A DNA stretch of 64,000 nt from Parasedimentitalea huanghaiensis (GCF_009753675.1 NZ_WQLV01000009.1:62001-126000), one strand, 5' to 3'; positions 52,384 to 61,658 are shown, counted from the first letter of the stretch. Notes: generated by a model from the sequence alone, not told the origin. Numbers and translations are program-made.

Positions 52384-54903
52384 CTATTCCCGTGACCGCA
52401 ATTGCCCTGCCGGACGCGCGGCCAGAGGTTGCCAGGCGAACACCAGCCCGGCCAACAGGGTTGCCAGTACACCACCGCTGACAATGGCCAGCGCATTGGG
52501 CCAGATCACTTGATAGCTGATCTCGAACACATAGGTGTTCACCGCCCAAGCCCCGGCAATACCGGCCGACAGCGCAACGACGCCAGCCCCCGCGCCTAAG
52601 ATAACGGAACGGAGCGCAAAACTGGACAATATGCGTGCACGCGAGGCACCAAGCGTTTTTAACAATGCAGCTTCATAGCGACGCGCTGGCTCGCCTGCGG
52701 CAGCGGTTCCCAGCAGGACCAAGAACCCAGTCAATAACGTTGCCGCCGCGCCGTAAGCCGTGGCAGAGGCAATCTGGCGCAGAACCTCAGACACGCGCTC
52801 AATTGCGTCCCGCACCCGGATGCCTGTCACATTGGGCATGTCACGCCCCAGATCACGCAGGATCAGTGCCTCGGCTTGTTCCTCGGCATAAACGGTGGCG
52901 ATAAAGCTGTGGGGGGCCGCAGCCAGTGCTTGTTCATTCAGGACCAGAACAAAACCCATTCCGGCGTTGGAAAAATCAACATCACGCAGGCTGGTAATTG
53001 TCGCCGTGATGTCACGGCCCATAATGTTCATCGTCAGGGTATCCCCCAGCGTCAACCCCAGCTCCTCGGCCTCTTCAGCAGCAAAGCTGATTTGGGGTGG
53101 ACCGGAATAATCCTCAGGCCACCATTCGCCAGCTGTCAGTTTGGTTTCCTCGGGCTTTTGGCCCGCATAGCTGATCCCCCGGTCGCCGCGCACCACCCAG
53201 TGATCCCTTGCCACTTCGCGCGCGGGTTGGCCATTGATCTGAGTGACAACACCGCGCAACATCGGCGCGCTTTCCATTTTGGAAACCTCCGGATCACCAT
53301 TAATCCGCTCTGCAAAAGCAGGCATCTGATCCCGTTGGATATCAACAAAGAAATACGATGGCGCCCGGTCCGGCAGGTTGTCCCCGATGGCACGGCGCAT
53401 ATTGCCGTCAATCTGGCCAATCGCAGCCAAGACCGTCAGGCCCAGCCCCAGTGACAACACCACCGGTGTGGCCCCATCGCGGGCCGTGCCAATCGCAGAC
53501 AATGCCCAGCGCAACGCCGGTCGACCCCGTGTCAACCGGGTGCTGCGCCGCGCCGCGATGCCGAGCAAAAGTGCGGCCAACAACAACACGGCCAGTGCAG
53601 CGGCCAGCCCAGCCGCCGCCCAAAGCGTCAGTTCAGGCGATCCGCTAAACCAGGCCGCAGCCCCAACCAGCAACGCAAGCGCCAGTGCGGTGGCAAACAG
53701 GTAACGCACCGCAGGCAGGTGGTTGCGGCCACCAAAAGCATCCCGAAACAGTTCGGCCGCGCGGATGCGTTCAGCACGCGCCAAAGGCCACAGGGTAAAG
53801 ATAAAGGCGGTCAGCCCGCCGTAAATTGCCGCCTCAACCAGCGCTGATGGGTAGAAAGAGAAATCGGCCGGGAATGGCAGTTGGGCAGCGATCAGAGGCC
53901 CAAACAGGACTGGCCCCAAGCCACCAATGACCAGACCAATGGCAATACCCAACAGGGCCAGGGCGCCAATTTGCAGGAAATAGGTCATGAAGATTGTCGA
54001 ACGATCTGCCCCAAGGGTGCGTAGCGTGGCGATGGTTGCGGTTTTGGTGGCCAGATAGGCCCGCACCGCAGCCGACACCCCAACGCCACCCACAGCCAAT
54101 CCAGACAGACCAACAAGGATCAGGAATGAGCCCAACCGTTCAACAAACCGGGTGATACCGGGGGCACCGTTACGCGCATCACTCCATCGTAACCCACTGT
54201 CCGAAAACTGGCTCATTGCGGCTTGTTTCGTAGCGTCCAGATCGGTGTCATCAGGCAGCTCAAGGCGATACTTGGTATCAAACAAGGTGCCGGGGGCCAG
54301 CAGTCCTGATGTCTGCAATGCCTGCGTCGCCACAATTGTACGTGGCCCAATGGAGAACCCTGACGCCGCAGCATCCGGTTCGATCACCAATTCCGCCATC
54401 AGTCGGAAATCTTGCGTGCCAAGCTGGAAAATATCACCAACCTGCAGGCCCAGACGGGCCGATAGGGCCAACTGCATGACCGCCCCCGGTACGCCACCTT
54501 CCCCGGCCAAGGCCTGTTCCAATGGGATATTTGGCGACAGAACCACCGTTCCGGTCAGCGGATAGACATCATCTACTGATTTGACTTGGGTCAGCACCCG
54601 GTCCTCTCCGACCACAGCCATAGAACGGAACTCAGCGATTTCGGACACGGCGCTTGCATGTTCCGCCATCCAGGCGCGAGTGGCGTCATCGGCAAACCGA
54701 TAAGTGAACTCCATTTCGGCGTCACCGCCCAACAGCACAGCACCCTGACTGGACAAACCGTGTTCAATCGAAGCCCGCACCGTGCCAATGGCTGCAATCA
54801 CCGCAACGCCCAGCGCCAGACAGGCCAGAAAAATGCGAAAGCCACGTAAGCCGCCACGCAACTCGCGCCGGGCAAAGCGCCAGGCCAAAGACAGGGACTT
54901 CAT
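52384..54903 (-). CDS. ybbP: ABC transporter permease, YbbP/FtsX type
   Basis: This 839-residue membrane protein has an N-terminal helix (FRIFLACLALGVAVIAAIGT), a large periplasmic MacB-like domain, a central cluster of helices, a second periplasmic domain and a C-terminal FtsX helix bundle (LLTGFLVLLGTAAAGEPARRYEAALLKTLGASRARIL near 735-771). This doubled layout is that of YbbP. YbbA and YbbP form a complex that works with TesA, whose gene lies beside it. The ATPase gene overlaps its start by four bases. In E. coli the complex is proposed to extract hydrophobic substrates from the membrane for TesA hydrolysis. Confidence 0.88.
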   Translation of the reverse strand: MKSLSLAWRFARRELRGGLRGFRIFLACLALGVAVIAAIGTVRASIEHGLSSQGAVLLGGDAEMEFTYRFADDATRAWMAEHASAVSEIAEFRSMAVVGEDRVLTQVKSVDDVYPLTGTVVLSPNIPLEQALAGEGGVPGAVMQLALSARLGLQVGDIFQLGTQDFRLMAELVIEPDAAASGFSIGPRTIVATQALQTSGLLAPGTLFDTKYRLELPDDTDLDATKQAAMSQFSDSGLRWSDARNGAPGITRFVERLGSFLILVGLSGLAVGGVGVSAAVRAYLATKTATIATLRTLGADRSTIFMTYFLQIGALALLGIAIGLVIGGLGPVLFGPLIAAQLPFPADFSFYPSALVEAAIYGGLTAFIFTLWPLARAERIRAAELFRDAFGGRNHLPAVRYLFATALALALLVGAAAWFSGSPELTLWAAAGLAAALAVLLLAALLLGIAARRSTRLTRGRPALRWALSAIGTARDGATPVVLSLGLGLTVLAAIGQIDGNMRRAIGDNLPDRAPSYFFVDIQRDQMPAFAERINGDPEVSKMESAPMLRGVVTQINGQPAREVARDHWVVRGDRGISYAGQKPEETKLTAGEWWPEDYSGPPQISFAAEEAEELGLTLGDTLTMNIMGRDITATITSLRDVDFSNAGMGFVLVLNEQALAAAPHSFIATVYAEEQAEALILRDLGRDMPNVTGIRVRDAIERVSEVLRQIASATAYGAAATLLTGFLVLLGTAAAGEPARRYEAALLKTLGASRARILSSFALRSVILGAGAGVVALSAGIAGAWAVNTYVFEISYQVIWPNALAIVSGGVLATLLAGLVFAWQPLAARPAGQLRSRE

Positions 54904-55607
54904 TCTGCGGCCTGTTTATCAGCTGTTGTTTCAATCCGGCCATCTCGCAGACGCACCACGCGATCACAGCGTGCGGCCAGTTCGGGGGCATGGGTGACCA
55001 TGATCAGGGTTGCACCGTGGCGATCGCGCAGGTCGAACAGCAGGTCCATAATGGCGCTGCCATTGGCCTCGTCCAGGTTTCCTGTGGGCTCATCCGCCAG
55101 CAAAATATCGGGCCGTGGTGCCACAGCGCGGGCCAGTGCCACCCGTTGTTGTTCTCCGCCAGACAGCTGCGCCGGGAAATGCCCCGAGCGTGCACCCAGC
55201 CCCACCGCCTCCAGTTCCGCCTGTGCGCGCTCAAACGCGTCTGCATGGCCTGCTAGCTCCAGCGGTGTAGCGACATTTTCCAGTGCGGTCATTGTGGGGA
55301 TCAAGTGAAAGCTCTGGAACACCACCCCCATATGATCCCGCCGGAACCGCGCCAGCCCATCTTCATCCATCGCGGTCAGATCCTGACCCAGCGCGGTAAT
55401 TTTCCCACCAGAGGCCTGTTCCAATCCGCCCATCAACATCAACAACGATGACTTGCCGGACCCGGAGGGACCAACCAGACCCAGCGTTTCACCCTTGGTT
55501 ACGTTAAGGTCAATCTGGTGCAGGATTTCCACCACTCCGGTATTGCCATTCAACGACAAGGATGTGTCTTGTAAGGACAGAATTGGGGAAGTGGTTTGTA
55601 ATGTCAT
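54900..55607 (-). CDS. ybbA: ABC transporter ATPase, YbbA/LolD type
   Basis: This 235-residue ATPase has Walker A GPSGSGKSSLL near residue 45, signature LSGGEQQRVALARA near 147, Walker B ILLADEPTGNLDE and the switch His in LIMVTHAPELA. It belongs to the MacB/LolD/YbbA group that serves FtsX-type permeases. The start at 55607 is used: it matches family length, and the longer frame upstream overlaps the divergent tesA gene. It overlaps ybbP by four bases. Confidence 0.92.
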   Translation of the reverse strand: MTLQTTSPILSLQDTSLSLNGNTGVVEILHQIDLNVTKGETLGLVGPSGSGKSSLLMLMGGLEQASGGKITALGQDLTAMDEDGLARFRRDHMGVVFQSFHLIPTMTALENVATPLELAGHADAFERAQAELEAVGLGARSGHFPAQLSGGEQQRVALARAVAPRPDILLADEPTGNLDEANGSAIMDLLFDLRDRHGATLIMVTHAPELAARCDRVVRLRDGRIETTADKQAAE

Positions 55608-55656
55608 GAAGCCGCGCCTAATTGGTATATCGTTGCGATATGGAGGTTCTAGCCAA

Positions 55657-56298
55657 ATGCACAAGATGCTGACCACTGCAGTGCTGCTTTTTATTTCAAC
55701 CATGGCAGCCGCCGAGCCCCTGCGCATCACTGCGTTTGGCGACAGTCTGGTGCATGGATATGGGCTGCCCACGGATCAGGGGTTGGTGCCGCAACTGCAG
55801 GTTTGGCTACAGGAAAATGGCGCTGATGTTGTTCTGACCAACGCTGGCGTGTCGGGTGATACGACGGCCGGTGGCGCAGCGCGCATTGATTGGACATTAA
55901 GCGATAACCCACAGGGATTGATCATTTTGTTGGGCGGCAATGACATGCTGCGAGGGATGAAACCGGAAAATGCCAAGACCAACTTGGCCGCTATTTTGAC
56001 CGCGGCACAGGCACAAAACGTCGATGTGCTGCTGATCGGGATGCAGGCGCCGGGCAATTTCGGGCCCGATTACAAGGTCGCGTTTGAGGCCATCTATAGT
56101 GATCTGGCAACGCAGTTTGGCAGCCTGCTGTTCAAAGATGCCTTTACAGGGATCTCGAACCAAGTGTCCGGTGATCCGGTTGCGGCGCAGAAGTACCTGC
56201 AAGACGACGGCATCCACCCCAATGTCGAAGGGGTGGCATTGAATGTCGCGGCGTTAGGGCCTGTGGCCTTACAGTTGGTTGAGCGGATTTCAAAGTAA
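55657..56298 (+). CDS. tesA: Periplasmic arylesterase/acyl-CoA thioesterase TesA
   Basis: This 213-residue SGNH hydrolase has a signal peptide (MHKMLTTAVLLFISTMAAA), block I FGDSLVHGYGL with the catalytic Ser, block III LLGGNDMLRG with Gly-Asn, and block V DDGIHPNVEG with Asp and His. TesA hydrolyses acyl thioesters and esters in the periplasm. It starts 49 bases from the divergent ybbA start, the same arrangement as in E. coli, so the promoters overlap. The ATG at 55657 has TGGAGG upstream. Confidence 0.92.
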   Translation: MHKMLTTAVLLFISTMAAAEPLRITAFGDSLVHGYGLPTDQGLVPQLQVWLQENGADVVLTNAGVSGDTTAGGAARIDWTLSDNPQGLIILLGGNDMLRGMKPENAKTNLAAILTAAQAQNVDVLLIGMQAPGNFGPDYKVAFEAIYSDLATQFGSLLFKDAFTGISNQVSGDPVAAQKYLQDDGIHPNVEGVALNVAALGPVALQLVERISK

Positions 56299-56306
56299 TA
56301 GCCGCC

Positions 56307-57692
56307 TTATCGCGCCTCAAGCCCACGTTCTAAAACTTCAAACACCTTTGGGTCGGACATCTGGCTTACGTTGAACCGCATAAACGATGTCATTGATTGC
56401 GACACACTAAAGACATTCCCGGGGGCCAGAACAATGTTTTCGACCAGCGTGGCCTTGGCCAGATCTGCGGCGTTCACCTGTTCCGGTAGGCTGCACCACA
56501 GGTAGAACCCACCCCGGGGCATCAACCAGGGTGTAACCCCCAAGCTGGTCAATCGAGTCGCCACCTCGCGACGGTGTTTGGTTAAACGGTTCCGCAGGGC
56601 CTCCATATGTTTGCGATAGCTGCCATTGCTGAGCACCGAGTAGATCAGTTCCGTTGCGACCGGACTCGGACCACCAAAATTGGTGGCAACCTGCAGATCC
56701 GTCAGGGCCTCGATCCAGTCAGCGCGGGCCGTGATGTATCCACAGCGCACCGAGGCCGAAAGGGTTTTGGAAAAGCTGCCAATACGGATCACCCGGTCCA
56801 AGCCTTCCATCGTCACCAATCGAGGCGATGGGCTGGGCTCAAATGCTGCAAAGATGTCGTCCTCGATGATGACCAGATCATGGGATGTCGCCAGATTTAA
56901 AACCCTGTGGGCAACCTGCGGCGACAAGGTGGCCCCTGTTGGATTGTGAAGCGCCGAATTGGTGATGTAGAGACTGGGTTTATGCTGGATCAGCGCCTGC
57001 TCAAACAGCTCAATATCCGGCCCGGATTGGGTGAGAGGCACGCAAACCAACTCGACACGGTGCGCCCTTAGCAGAGCCTGAAAATTGAAATAACAGGGAT
57101 CATCCACCAGCACGGTATCGCCCGGACGTAGTAAAAACCGACATATCAAGTCGATGGCTTGGGTCCCAGAGGGCGTCAGCAGAACCTGATCTGGCCCAAC
57201 ATTCAAACCTTCGTCAATGAATTGCCGTGCCAGCAACCGCCGCAAATTCAGCGCACCTTGGGTGCTGCCATAGTCTGATAACAATGCGTCATCAGAGCGC
57301 CCCAAGTTACGCAGGGCCTGTCGCATTGCCGTATTGGGCATCCAATCCGCCGGCAGCCAACCGCAGCCGGGTTTGAGCGCGTCAGGCGCCGCATCCAGAG
57401 ACTGTCGTGAGACCCAGAACGGATCAACCGAACGGTCCAACTGCGGCCCCACCTCGCTGACAGCAAAGGGCTGAGTGCTGCGCCCCACAAAAAATCCTGC
57501 GCCGCGCCGGGCAAATATTGTGCCCTCTGCCGCCAGATGATCATAGGCCTCCACCACGGTAGACGGCGACACCTGCATGGTACTGGCAAAACCCCGTATC
57601 GACGGCAGTTTCTCCCCCGGTTGCAGCGCCCGACTGCTGATTTTGCGAAGAATGGCGTCAACCACCAATGCGGTCCGTGAGCCTTGCTTCAT
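56307..57692 (-). CDS. MocR/PdxR-type regulator (GntR helix plus aminotransferase domain)
   Basis: This protein of about 461 residues has a GntR winged helix (PGEKLPSIRGFASTMQVSPSTVVEAYDHLAAEG, about 25-57) followed by a class I aminotransferase fold with the PLP lysine in RIGSFSKTLSASVRCGY near 308. MocR regulators sense PLP, amino acids or amines and typically control a divergent gene, here an EamA exporter. The ATG at 57692 is chosen because CAGGAG lies six bases upstream and because the longer frame would run up to the candidate operator. Confidence 0.9.
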   Translation of the reverse strand: MKQGSRTALVVDAILRKISSRALQPGEKLPSIRGFASTMQVSPSTVVEAYDHLAAEGTIFARRGAGFFVGRSTQPFAVSEVGPQLDRSVDPFWVSRQSLDAAPDALKPGCGWLPADWMPNTAMRQALRNLGRSDDALLSDYGSTQGALNLRRLLARQFIDEGLNVGPDQVLLTPSGTQAIDLICRFLLRPGDTVLVDDPCYFNFQALLRAHRVELVCVPLTQSGPDIELFEQALIQHKPSLYITNSALHNPTGATLSPQVAHRVLNLATSHDLVIIEDDIFAAFEPSPSPRLVTMEGLDRVIRIGSFSKTLSASVRCGYITARADWIEALTDLQVATNFGGPSPVATELIYSVLSNGSYRKHMEALRNRLTKHRREVATRLTSLGVTPWLMPRGGFYLWCSLPEQVNAADLAKATLVENIVLAPGNVFSVSQSMTSFMRFNVSQMSDPKVFEVLERGLEAR

Positions 57693-57707
57693 TTCAAGCT
57701 CCTGCAT

Positions 57708-57733
57708 CTGTACTGGAAAACATACCAGTACAG
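57708..57733. promoter_or_regulatory. Candidate MocR operator
   Basis: CTGTACTGG (57708-57716) and CCAGTACAG (57725-57733) are perfect complements separated by eight bases. They fill the start of the divergent gap between the MocR gene and the exporter, as expected for a site controlling both. Confidence 0.65.
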
Positions 57734-57814
57734 TTTGGGTTTATTGTATTGATCTGTTCCTACATTAGTCTCGCGCTGTTGCATAGGTTTCCCAAAAGTC
57801 AGGAGACCAAACAC

Positions 57815-58690
57815 ATGCAAGCCATTTCACAAACCAGCTCAATGCGAGGATGGGGCAGCGGGTTGATTGGCGTCATTATCTTTAGCGCCTCCTTGCCCGC
57901 AACCCGTATCGCCGTCACAGGGTTTGAGCCGGTTTTTCTAACTTCAGCACGGGCGGTTATTGCCGCCATACTCGGGGTCGTCTTACTGGCATTGCTGAAA
58001 CAATCCCGCCCCAAGGCAATGGATGTTCCACCCTTGCTGATCGTCGCCTTCGGAGTGGTCGTTGGGTTCCCCCTGCTGACTGCCATGGCGCTGCAATACA
58101 TCACGGCGGGCCATTCGATCATTTTCATCGGCCTGCTGCCACTAACAACTGCGATATTTGGCGTGCTGCGCGGCGGTGAAAAGCCCAAGCCTATGTTTTG
58201 GGTTTTCTCTGGGTTTGGAGGTTTGGCAGTTGCTGCTTATGCCCTGTCGCAAGATGCCCAAATTTCGGTTCAAGGGGATCTGTTAATGGTCGGGGCAATT
58301 ACTGTCTGCGGCCTGGGCTATGCCGAAGGCGCCACCCTGTCCCGCAGAATGGGCGGCTGGCAGGTGATCTCTTGGGCCTTGGTGCTGTCTCTGCCGATCA
58401 TGGCTGCTATCGCAATAGTCGCAATGCCCAACAGCTGGTCCGGTATCAGTCCAGCGGCATGGGTCAGCCTGGGCTATGTGTCGATCTTTTCGATGCTGGT
58501 GGGATTTGTGTTCTGGTATCGCGGCCTGGCCTTGGGTGGGATCGCCGGAGTGGGCCAGCTCCAGCTGTTGCAACCGTTTTTTGGATTGATGCTCGCGGCA
58601 CTTTTATTGGGCGAAGCCATTGCACCGTCGATGGTCGCCGTTACTCTGTTTGTGGTCAGCTGCGTGGTTGGCGCAAAGCGCTTTGCTTAA
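57815..58690 (+). CDS. EamA/DMT-family exporter, probable MocR target
   Basis: This 291-residue membrane protein has ten hydrophobic segments and two EamA repeats (FSASLPATRIAVTGFEPVFLTSARAVIAA; LQLLQPFFGLMLAALLLGEAI near the end). The ATG at 57815 has AGGAGACC upstream; the frame is open for 49 codons before it but that part covers the operator and promoter. The MocR pairing suggests export of an amino acid or amine. Confidence 0.9.
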   Translation: MQAISQTSSMRGWGSGLIGVIIFSASLPATRIAVTGFEPVFLTSARAVIAAILGVVLLALLKQSRPKAMDVPPLLIVAFGVVVGFPLLTAMALQYITAGHSIIFIGLLPLTTAIFGVLRGGEKPKPMFWVFSGFGGLAVAAYALSQDAQISVQGDLLMVGAITVCGLGYAEGATLSRRMGGWQVISWALVLSLPIMAAIAIVAMPNSWSGISPAAWVSLGYVSIFSMLVGFVFWYRGLALGGIAGVGQLQLLQPFFGLMLAALLLGEAIAPSMVAVTLFVVSCVVGAKRFA

Positions 58691-58727
58691 CGCCACAGAC
58701 CCGCTGAACCAGAATACATGCACACAA

Positions 58728-58755
58728 AAAGACGGCCCCATTAGAGGCCGTCTTT
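58728..58755. terminator. Bidirectional terminator between exporter and cold-shock gene
   Basis: AAAGACGGCC (58728-58737) and GGCCGTCTTT (58746-58755) are perfect complements with an eight-base loop. A-run before the stem becomes a T-run for the leftward cold-shock gene. Confidence 0.88.
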
Positions 58756-58763
58756 GCACCGGC

Positions 58764-58970
58764 TTAAGCCAGTGCAATATTCACTGCGGACTCGCGACCA
58801 TCACGGCCGGGCTGCAGTTCATAAGTTACTTTCTGGTTGTCAGCCAGGCCTGTCAGGCCAGCTTGCTCAACAGCAGAAATATGTACAAATACGTCACGGC
58901 CGCCATCGTCGGGTGCGATGAAGCCGAAGCCTTTGGTTGTGTTAAACCATTTGACGGTGCCATTAGCCAT
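58764..58970 (-). CDS. cspA: Cold-shock domain protein (CspA family)
   Basis: This 68-residue protein is a single cold-shock domain: NGTVKWFNTTKGFGFIAPDD with RNP1 (KGFGFI) and DVFVHISAVE with RNP2 (VFVHI). It binds single-stranded RNA or DNA and melts RNA structure. Start at 58970 (MANGTVKWF), eight bases after AGGAGG; an ATG two codons before is possible. A leader of about 250 bases precedes it. Confidence 0.95.
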   Translation of the reverse strand: MANGTVKWFNTTKGFGFIAPDDGGRDVFVHISAVEQAGLTGLADNQKVTYELQPGRDGRESAVNIALA

Positions 58971-58994
58971 CGTCATGCCTCCTAATCGTCTGGT

Positions 58995-59014
58995 CTGCCC
59001 GCACCATGCGGCAG
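58995..59014 (-). promoter_or_regulatory. Hairpin in the cold-shock gene leader
   Basis: CTGCCCGCA (58995-59003) can pair with TGCGGCAG (59007-59014) with one bulged base. It lies 25 bases upstream of the start codon. Leaders of cold-shock genes often fold in a temperature-dependent way; that is only a suggestion here. Confidence 0.3.
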
Positions 59015-59261
59015 GTCGGCAAAGTCAGTGCAAAATCGAAGCCTGAGCCGAAAACGGGCAGTCTATAGCCGATAGCGTAACATCGCGGTTCTAATGTTGT
59101 CGGCAATGAAGGAACTGTGCAAGGAAAATTGCCCTTTTCAGCGAAAATCGGTTAAATTCAGCTGGTCACACCACTTTCCACCCACCTGAAATAAATTTCA
59201 CTGGCGTGATTTTGCGTTCATTCTATAGGTTGGTTATCTCAAAACCCACCGCCTCAGCACC

Positions 59262-59843
59262 CTACAAAACGGTAACAACAGTACCGACAGGGACACGTTG
59301 GTACAGATCGATCACATGCTCGTTGAGCATACGAATGCAGCCGTTTGACACAGATTGCCCAATGGTCTCCGGCTGGGTGGTGCCGTGAATACGGAAGTAG
59401 GTGTCGACGCCGTTCTGAAATAAATACAATGCCCGCGCACCCAATGGGTTTGTCGGGCCACCAGGCTGAACATATTTGTTGTCTACAAAGCGCGAATAGG
59501 TTCTGGGTTCGCGTTCGATCATCTCGTCAGTTGGACGCCAGGTCGGCCATTCTTTTTTGACCTCGATAATCGCAGAGCCGGTAAACTCCAACCCGGCCCG
59601 TCCGACCCCAACCCCGTAACGAAGTGCCTTACGCTTGTCGGTGACAAAATAGAGATAGAAAGAACGCGGCAGGATCAGCAACTGACCAGGCTCGAACTCT
59701 TTCTTGATCCGGACTTCCTGTGGCGTTGGGTCAAACACAGCAGGTTTTGATTTTGCAAGGGCCAGGCTAGGCAGCGATAAAGCAAGACCACCTGCAGCAG
59801 AAGCGTTGACAAACTGGCGGCGACTAAAGCAATTGGTGGACAT
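59262..59843 (-). CDS. L,D-transpeptidase (YkuD domain)
   Basis: This 193-residue exported enzyme has a Tat signal (SRRQFVNASAAGGLALSLPSLALA) and the YkuD catalytic pattern: YFRIHGTTQPETIG with the His near residue 151 and SVSNGCIRMLNEHVIDLY with the nucleophilic Cys near 167. Such enzymes form 3-3 crosslinks in peptidoglycan or attach lipoproteins to it. The NPLGARALYLF segment is typical. It is a single gene. Confidence 0.93.
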   Translation of the reverse strand: MSTNCFSRRQFVNASAAGGLALSLPSLALAKSKPAVFDPTPQEVRIKKEFEPGQLLILPRSFYLYFVTDKRKALRYGVGVGRAGLEFTGSAIIEVKKEWPTWRPTDEMIEREPRTYSRFVDNKYVQPGGPTNPLGARALYLFQNGVDTYFRIHGTTQPETIGQSVSNGCIRMLNEHVIDLYQRVPVGTVVTVL

Positions 59844-60020
59844 GGCACCTCTCTAGGATTTTGGGCTCTTCCTTCAGAATTGCCCCAGTTTCTTGTTCGG
59901 TCAAATAAAATCCGCGTGCAGCAACCGATCCTCCGATCCCCAGCATGCAGGTGATAAGTTCTTGAGCCTGCCGCTACAAAACCTATATGGGATTTGGAAT
60001 ATTAATCTGGAGGACGCGTC

Positions 60021-60446
60021 ATGGCGACCAAGACACTGACTTGCCTATCCTGCGCCCAACTCAATCGGGTGCCCGACGACAAGCTAGGCGCCAACCCAAA
60101 ATGCGCCACCTGCGGCACTTGGTTGTTGCCCGCCAAGCCCATGGACGTGGACCCAGCCATTTTACAAAAAGCGGCACAAAACGATGATCTGCCATTGGTG
60201 GTCGATTTTTGGGCCCCTTGGTGCGGCCCTTGCAAAATGATGGGTCCTGAATTCAGCAAGGCGGCAAAAAAGCTAAGCGGCAAGGCACGGTTGGTGAAAA
60301 TGAACACACAAGATCACCAGTCCACCGGAGCCCGGTACCGGATCAAAGGCATTCCCACCATGGTCGCATTTGAACGCGGCAAGGAGAAAAAGCGCAAATC
60401 GGGTGCGATGCGCGAAGGTCAGATTGTCGGCTGGGTTAAGGGTTAG
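60021..60446 (+). CDS. trxC: Thioredoxin 2
   Basis: This 141-residue cytoplasmic thioredoxin has an N-terminal zinc-binding pair (CLSC at 8-11 and CATC at 28-31) before the thioredoxin fold, the hallmark of TrxC. The active site is FWAPWCGPCKMM near residues 64-75, and the cis-proline is in KGIPTMV. It reduces protein disulfides, notably under oxidative stress. The RBS GGAGG lies upstream. Its end overlaps the DUF1353 gene by four bases in convergent orientation. Confidence 0.95.
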   Translation: MATKTLTCLSCAQLNRVPDDKLGANPKCATCGTWLLPAKPMDVDPAILQKAAQNDDLPLVVDFWAPWCGPCKMMGPEFSKAAKKLSGKARLVKMNTQDHQSTGARYRIKGIPTMVAFERGKEKKRKSGAMREGQIVGWVKG

Positions 60447-61261
60447 AACTCTATCACGGTAATCAGCTTGACCTCTCTTTGAACCGGAGCGCTGGGCGCT
60501 ATACCCGCCGATGCAGAAGTACTGAGAGCTGGTCTGAGTTCGACTAACGCGCTTGGGGCAAACAGAGCGCTTTCAACTTCCCGCCGCAGCTCCTCGCTGA
60601 CCCGATCTGCGTCACAGGCACCGCGAATTACCCATCTCTGGTATGACGCCGGCCCGGCCACGGTGCCGGAAACAACCCGTGATGCGACATCATTTTCGCT
60701 GACTTTCTGTGAATGGATCAGGGTTTTGATCATTTCTGCCGTCAAATCGGCGCTGTCCTGAAAAGTCATATCCTTGATCGTTTCCTCGCGAGCTGTCGGC
60801 TTGCCGTCAGTCAGACAATGACGCGCCACATAGATCCAGTCATGCACCATATAGGCGGGGGCATATCCCCAGGGAGAGAACCCTTTGAACAGTTGCGCTT
60901 GCTTTGGGATCGACCCGCCATCGGTGTACATGATTTCAGGCTCGATCACCTTGACCCCAGCGGGATCACCCCCTCGGGTGAACCGAAGTGGGTTGTTCTG
61001 GTCCGGCACATAGACAAACCTGCCGCTACCGGTATCATCCCCTTCACCGATCCACATCACAAACAGCGATCCGGTGAACTCACCTACAGGGGCCGCATCA
61101 TAGTCGACAGACCCGCAACCTGTCAGGGTTGCGCAAATCGTCAATGGTGTAAAAAAACGCTGGGCGAGTGCAACAAAGGTCCTGAAAGGCAAACAACTAA
61201 TCCTGTAAATGAACGTCTCTGGAAATGATGACAGACTAAGATCAGAAACAAGAAAGTCCAT
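60443..61261 (-). CDS. DUF1353 lipoprotein-like protein
   Basis: This protein of up to 272 residues contains a lipobox (TLTGC near residue 45-49), so the mature part is probably a lipoprotein; a TTG about codon 24 would give a normal signal length and may be the real start. The DUF1353 core is visible: DGGSIPKQAQLF near 113, YAPAYMVHDWIYVARHC near 135-151, with conserved His-Asp. DUF1353 proteins occur in phages and bacterial genomes and may be hydrolases. Function unknown. Confidence 0.75.
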   Translation of the reverse strand: MDFLVSDLSLSSFPETFIYRISCLPFRTFVALAQRFFTPLTICATLTGCGSVDYDAAPVGEFTGSLFVMWIGEGDDTGSGRFVYVPDQNNPLRFTRGGDPAGVKVIEPEIMYTDGGSIPKQAQLFKGFSPWGYAPAYMVHDWIYVARHCLTDGKPTAREETIKDMTFQDSADLTAEMIKTLIHSQKVSENDVASRVVSGTVAGPASYQRWVIRGACDADRVSEELRREVESALFAPSALVELRPALSTSASAGIAPSAPVQREVKLITVIEF

Positions 61262-61286
61262 TCATACTCAGAACACCCTATATCGC

Positions 61287-61658
61287 CTATTTCGCGATAA
61301 GCGCCTCGCCATCTTTTGGTTTGGGAACTTTACCCCGGCTCTGCTGCAAAACATGTGCCAGTTCATGCACCAGTGTTTCGGGTTTCTTGGCATCTCCGGG
61401 ACGCATAAAATACACGTTGTGCCCCTGCGTAAACGCCTTGGCCTTTAGCTCTTTGCAGAGTTCCTTGATGTTGCCGCCGGTGTGCACCCGCACCTTGGCC
61501 AGTTTCGCACCAAAGTGTTTCTCCAGACCGTCACGGACATCTTTTGGCAGCTTCAGTTCCTTGGTGCTTTCGGGCGCTTTTTTTAGCGCCTTGCGCTTGG
61601 CTTTCTTGCCGCCTGTGGCCTCGACCATGGTGGCGATTTCTTCTGGGGATTTGGCCAT
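61287..61658 (-). CDS. DUF4157 (eCIS-core domain) putative zinc protease-like protein
   Basis: This 123-residue protein has a basic N-terminus (GGKKAKRKALKKAPES), then the DUF4157 core: LPKDVRDGLEKHFGAKLAKVRVHTGG near 38-63, AFTQGHNVYFMRPGDA, and the zincin motif LVHELAHVLQQ near 98-108. DUF4157 domains are frequent in effectors of extracellular contractile injection systems. No contractile phage-tail gene is in the window, so it is orphan here. Start at 61658 has GGAG upstream; a longer frame begins at 61730. Confidence 0.8.
   Translation of the reverse strand: MAKSPEEIATMVEATGGKKAKRKALKKAPESTKELKLPKDVRDGLEKHFGAKLAKVRVHTGGNIKELCKELKAKAFTQGHNVYFMRPGDAKKPETLVHELAHVLQQSRGKVPKPKDGEALIAK

Noticed and set aside
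58977-59261. Known riboswitch class in the cold-shock leader or other leaders
   Set aside because: Apart from one small hairpin I could not match any conserved riboswitch core by eye anywhere in the window.
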